Shown here one piece after another: positions 6,358 to 7,436 of a stretch of 7,436 bases of DNA. The stretch comes from Comamonadaceae bacterium (GTDB lineage Bacteria > Pseudomonadota > Gammaproteobacteria > Burkholderiales > Burkholderiaceae_C): positions 1-7,436 of the forward strand of contig CANHUM010000083.1 in the NCBI GenBank assembly GCA_947463845.1. Direction: 5' to 3'. Numbering within the stretch: position 1 is the stretch's first letter; every line of letters begins with the position of its first letter. The position numbers and the translations under genes were made by a program. The notes below the pieces were generated by a model. The model made no database searches. It saw only the letters and a program-made list of their open reading frames with translations, and had not been told where the DNA came from.

Positions 6358-7436
6358 TCAAGCGCGGATCAGCGGCACGATGTGGTCGCCACCTGCCGCA
6401 CCAAAGGCCTGCTCTTTCAGGATGGCGAGTTGGTCCCGTACCTGGGCAGCTTTTTCGAACTCCAGGTTGCGGGCGTGTTCCATCATCTGCTTTTCCAGTT
6501 GCTTGATGGCCTTGGCCACGTCCTTCTCGCTCATGTCCAGGGTCTTGGCACGCTGAAGGGCTGCCTGCTCAAGGCGCTCAGCTTCCTTGCCAGATTTTTC
6601 GCTGTACACGCCGTCGATCAGATCCTTGACCTTTTTCACAATGCTCTGGGGCGTGATGCCCATGGCCTCGTTGTGCGCCAGTTGTTTGATGCGCCGCCGC
6701 TCGGTCTCGCCCATGGCTTTTTTCATGGAGTCGGTGATGCGGTCAGCGTACAAGATCGCCCGCCCATTCAGGTTGCGGGCCGCGCGGCCGATGGTCTGGA
6801 TCAGGCTGCGCTCGGCGCGCAAGAAGCCTTCTTTGTCGGCATCCAAAATGGCCACCAGCGACACCTCGGGAATGTCCAGCCCCTCGCGCAGCAAGTTGAT
6901 GCCCACCAGCACATCGAAAGCACCCAGGCGCAGGTCGCGCAGGATCTCCACCCGCTCCACCGTGTCCACATCGCTGTGCAGGTAACGCACTTTCACGCCG
7001 TTGTCACCCAGGTAATCGGTCAGCTGCTCGGCCATGCGTTTGGTCAGCGTGGTGATGAGGACGCGCTCGTTTTTGTCCACCCGGATACGGATTTCCTGCA
7101 GCACATCGTCAACCTGGTGGGTGGCGGGACGCACCTCGACCTGCGGATCCACCAGGCCCGTGGGGCGCACCACCTGCTCGACCACTTTGCCTGCGTGTGT
7201 TTTTTCGTAATCGGCCGGGGTGGCCGAGACGAAGATGCACTGTCGCATGCGTTTTTCAAATTCCTCGAACTTGAGAGGTCGGTTGTCGAGGGCACTGGGC
7301 AAGCGAAAGCCATACTCCACCAGCGTGGTCTTGCGGGCCTTGTCGCCGTTGTACATGGCGTTGAGCTGGCCGATCATCTGGTGGCTCTCATCCAGAAACA
7401 TGATGGCGTCGGGTGGCATGTAATCGGTGAGCGTAC
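6358..7436 (-). CDS. uvrB: Excinuclease ABC subunit UvrB, C-terminal part
   Basis: UvrB is the damage-verifying helicase-like core of nucleotide excision repair. It is loaded by UvrA and recruits UvrC for incision. The frame is open through the right edge (reading TLTDY before the internal methionine at 7419), so the 5' half is outside the window; by comparison with E. coli about 325 residues are missing. Numbered from that methionine, the visible helicase motifs are DESH at 10-13 (Walker B), VSATP at 64-68, TTLTKRMAE at 123-131, YLHSD at 146-150, [10 protein letters not shown] at 173-182 and QTIGRAARN at 208-216. A UVR domain that contacts UvrC and UvrA spans about 305-338 and includes [25 protein letters not shown] has Q where I recall V in relatives. 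No clear terminator follows before the isc control region. Confidence 0.97.
   Translation of the reverse strand, partial: TLTDYMPPDAIMFLDESHQMIGQLNAMYNGDKARKTTLVEYGFRLPSALDNRPLKFEEFEKRMRQCIFVSATPADYEKTHAGKVVEQVVRPTGLVDPQVEVRPATHQVDDVLQEIRIRVDKNERVLITTLTKRMAEQLTDYLGDNGVKVRYLHSDVDTVERVEILRDLRLGAFDVLVGINLLREGLDIPEVSLVAILDADKEGFLRAERSLIQTIGRAARNLNGRAILYADRITDSMKKAMGETERRRIKQLAHNEAMGITPQSIVKKVKDLIDGVYSEKSGKEAERLEQAALQRAKTLDMSEKDVAKAIKQLEKQMMEHARNLEFEKAAQVRDQLAILKEQAFGAAGGDHIVPLIRA

Noticed and set aside
1..7436. CRISPR arrays, insertion sequences, phage or defence genes
   Set aside because: No spaced direct repeats, terminal inverted repeats, transposase or integrase motifs were seen; the genes are tightly packed housekeeping genes. 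The tRNA has no duplicated 3' end within the window that would suggest an attachment site.

Overview
The window is a chromosomal housekeeping segment, most likely from a Burkholderiales betaproteobacterium, with the freshwater Comamonadaceae as the best guess. That assignment rests on high G+C content judged by eye, on the wording of the HscB, IscR and UvrB proteins, and on the gene order. No marker gene fixes the genus. Every supported gene lies on the minus strand, so transcription runs from right to left.

Layout in transcription order. The right edge cuts uvrB (6358 to beyond 7436), leaving its C-terminal half. A 114-base gap holds the regulatory region of the isc operon, with two tandem IscR type-1-like operators and a possible third half-site. 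The complete ISC iron-sulfur assembly operon follows: iscR (regulator), iscS (cysteine desulfurase), iscU (scaffold), iscA (A-type carrier), hscB (J-protein), hscA (Hsp70 chaperone) and fdx (2Fe-2S ferredoxin). Its genes are separated by 1 to 32 bases or overlap by 4. Eight bases after fdx comes dnaQ, the proofreading subunit of DNA polymerase III. After another 107 bases there is a tRNA-Val(CAC) gene, and then a strong Rho-independent terminator (about 32-72). Bases 1-31 show nothing recognisable.

The isc genes form one pathway. IscS takes sulfur from cysteine and passes it to IscU, where Fdx supplies electrons and a cluster is built. HscB brings cluster-loaded IscU to HscA, which recognises the LPPVK motif of IscU and promotes cluster release to carriers such as IscA. 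IscR binds a 2Fe-2S cluster itself and in that form represses the operon, so output follows cluster demand. All expected catalytic and ligand residues are present in the seven proteins.

I found no undescribed biological system. The points worth a second look are the promoter architecture, the short iscR-iscS spacing, two GTGA stop/start junctions, the absence of iscX with dnaQ in its place, and the downstream tRNA gene sharing a terminator.
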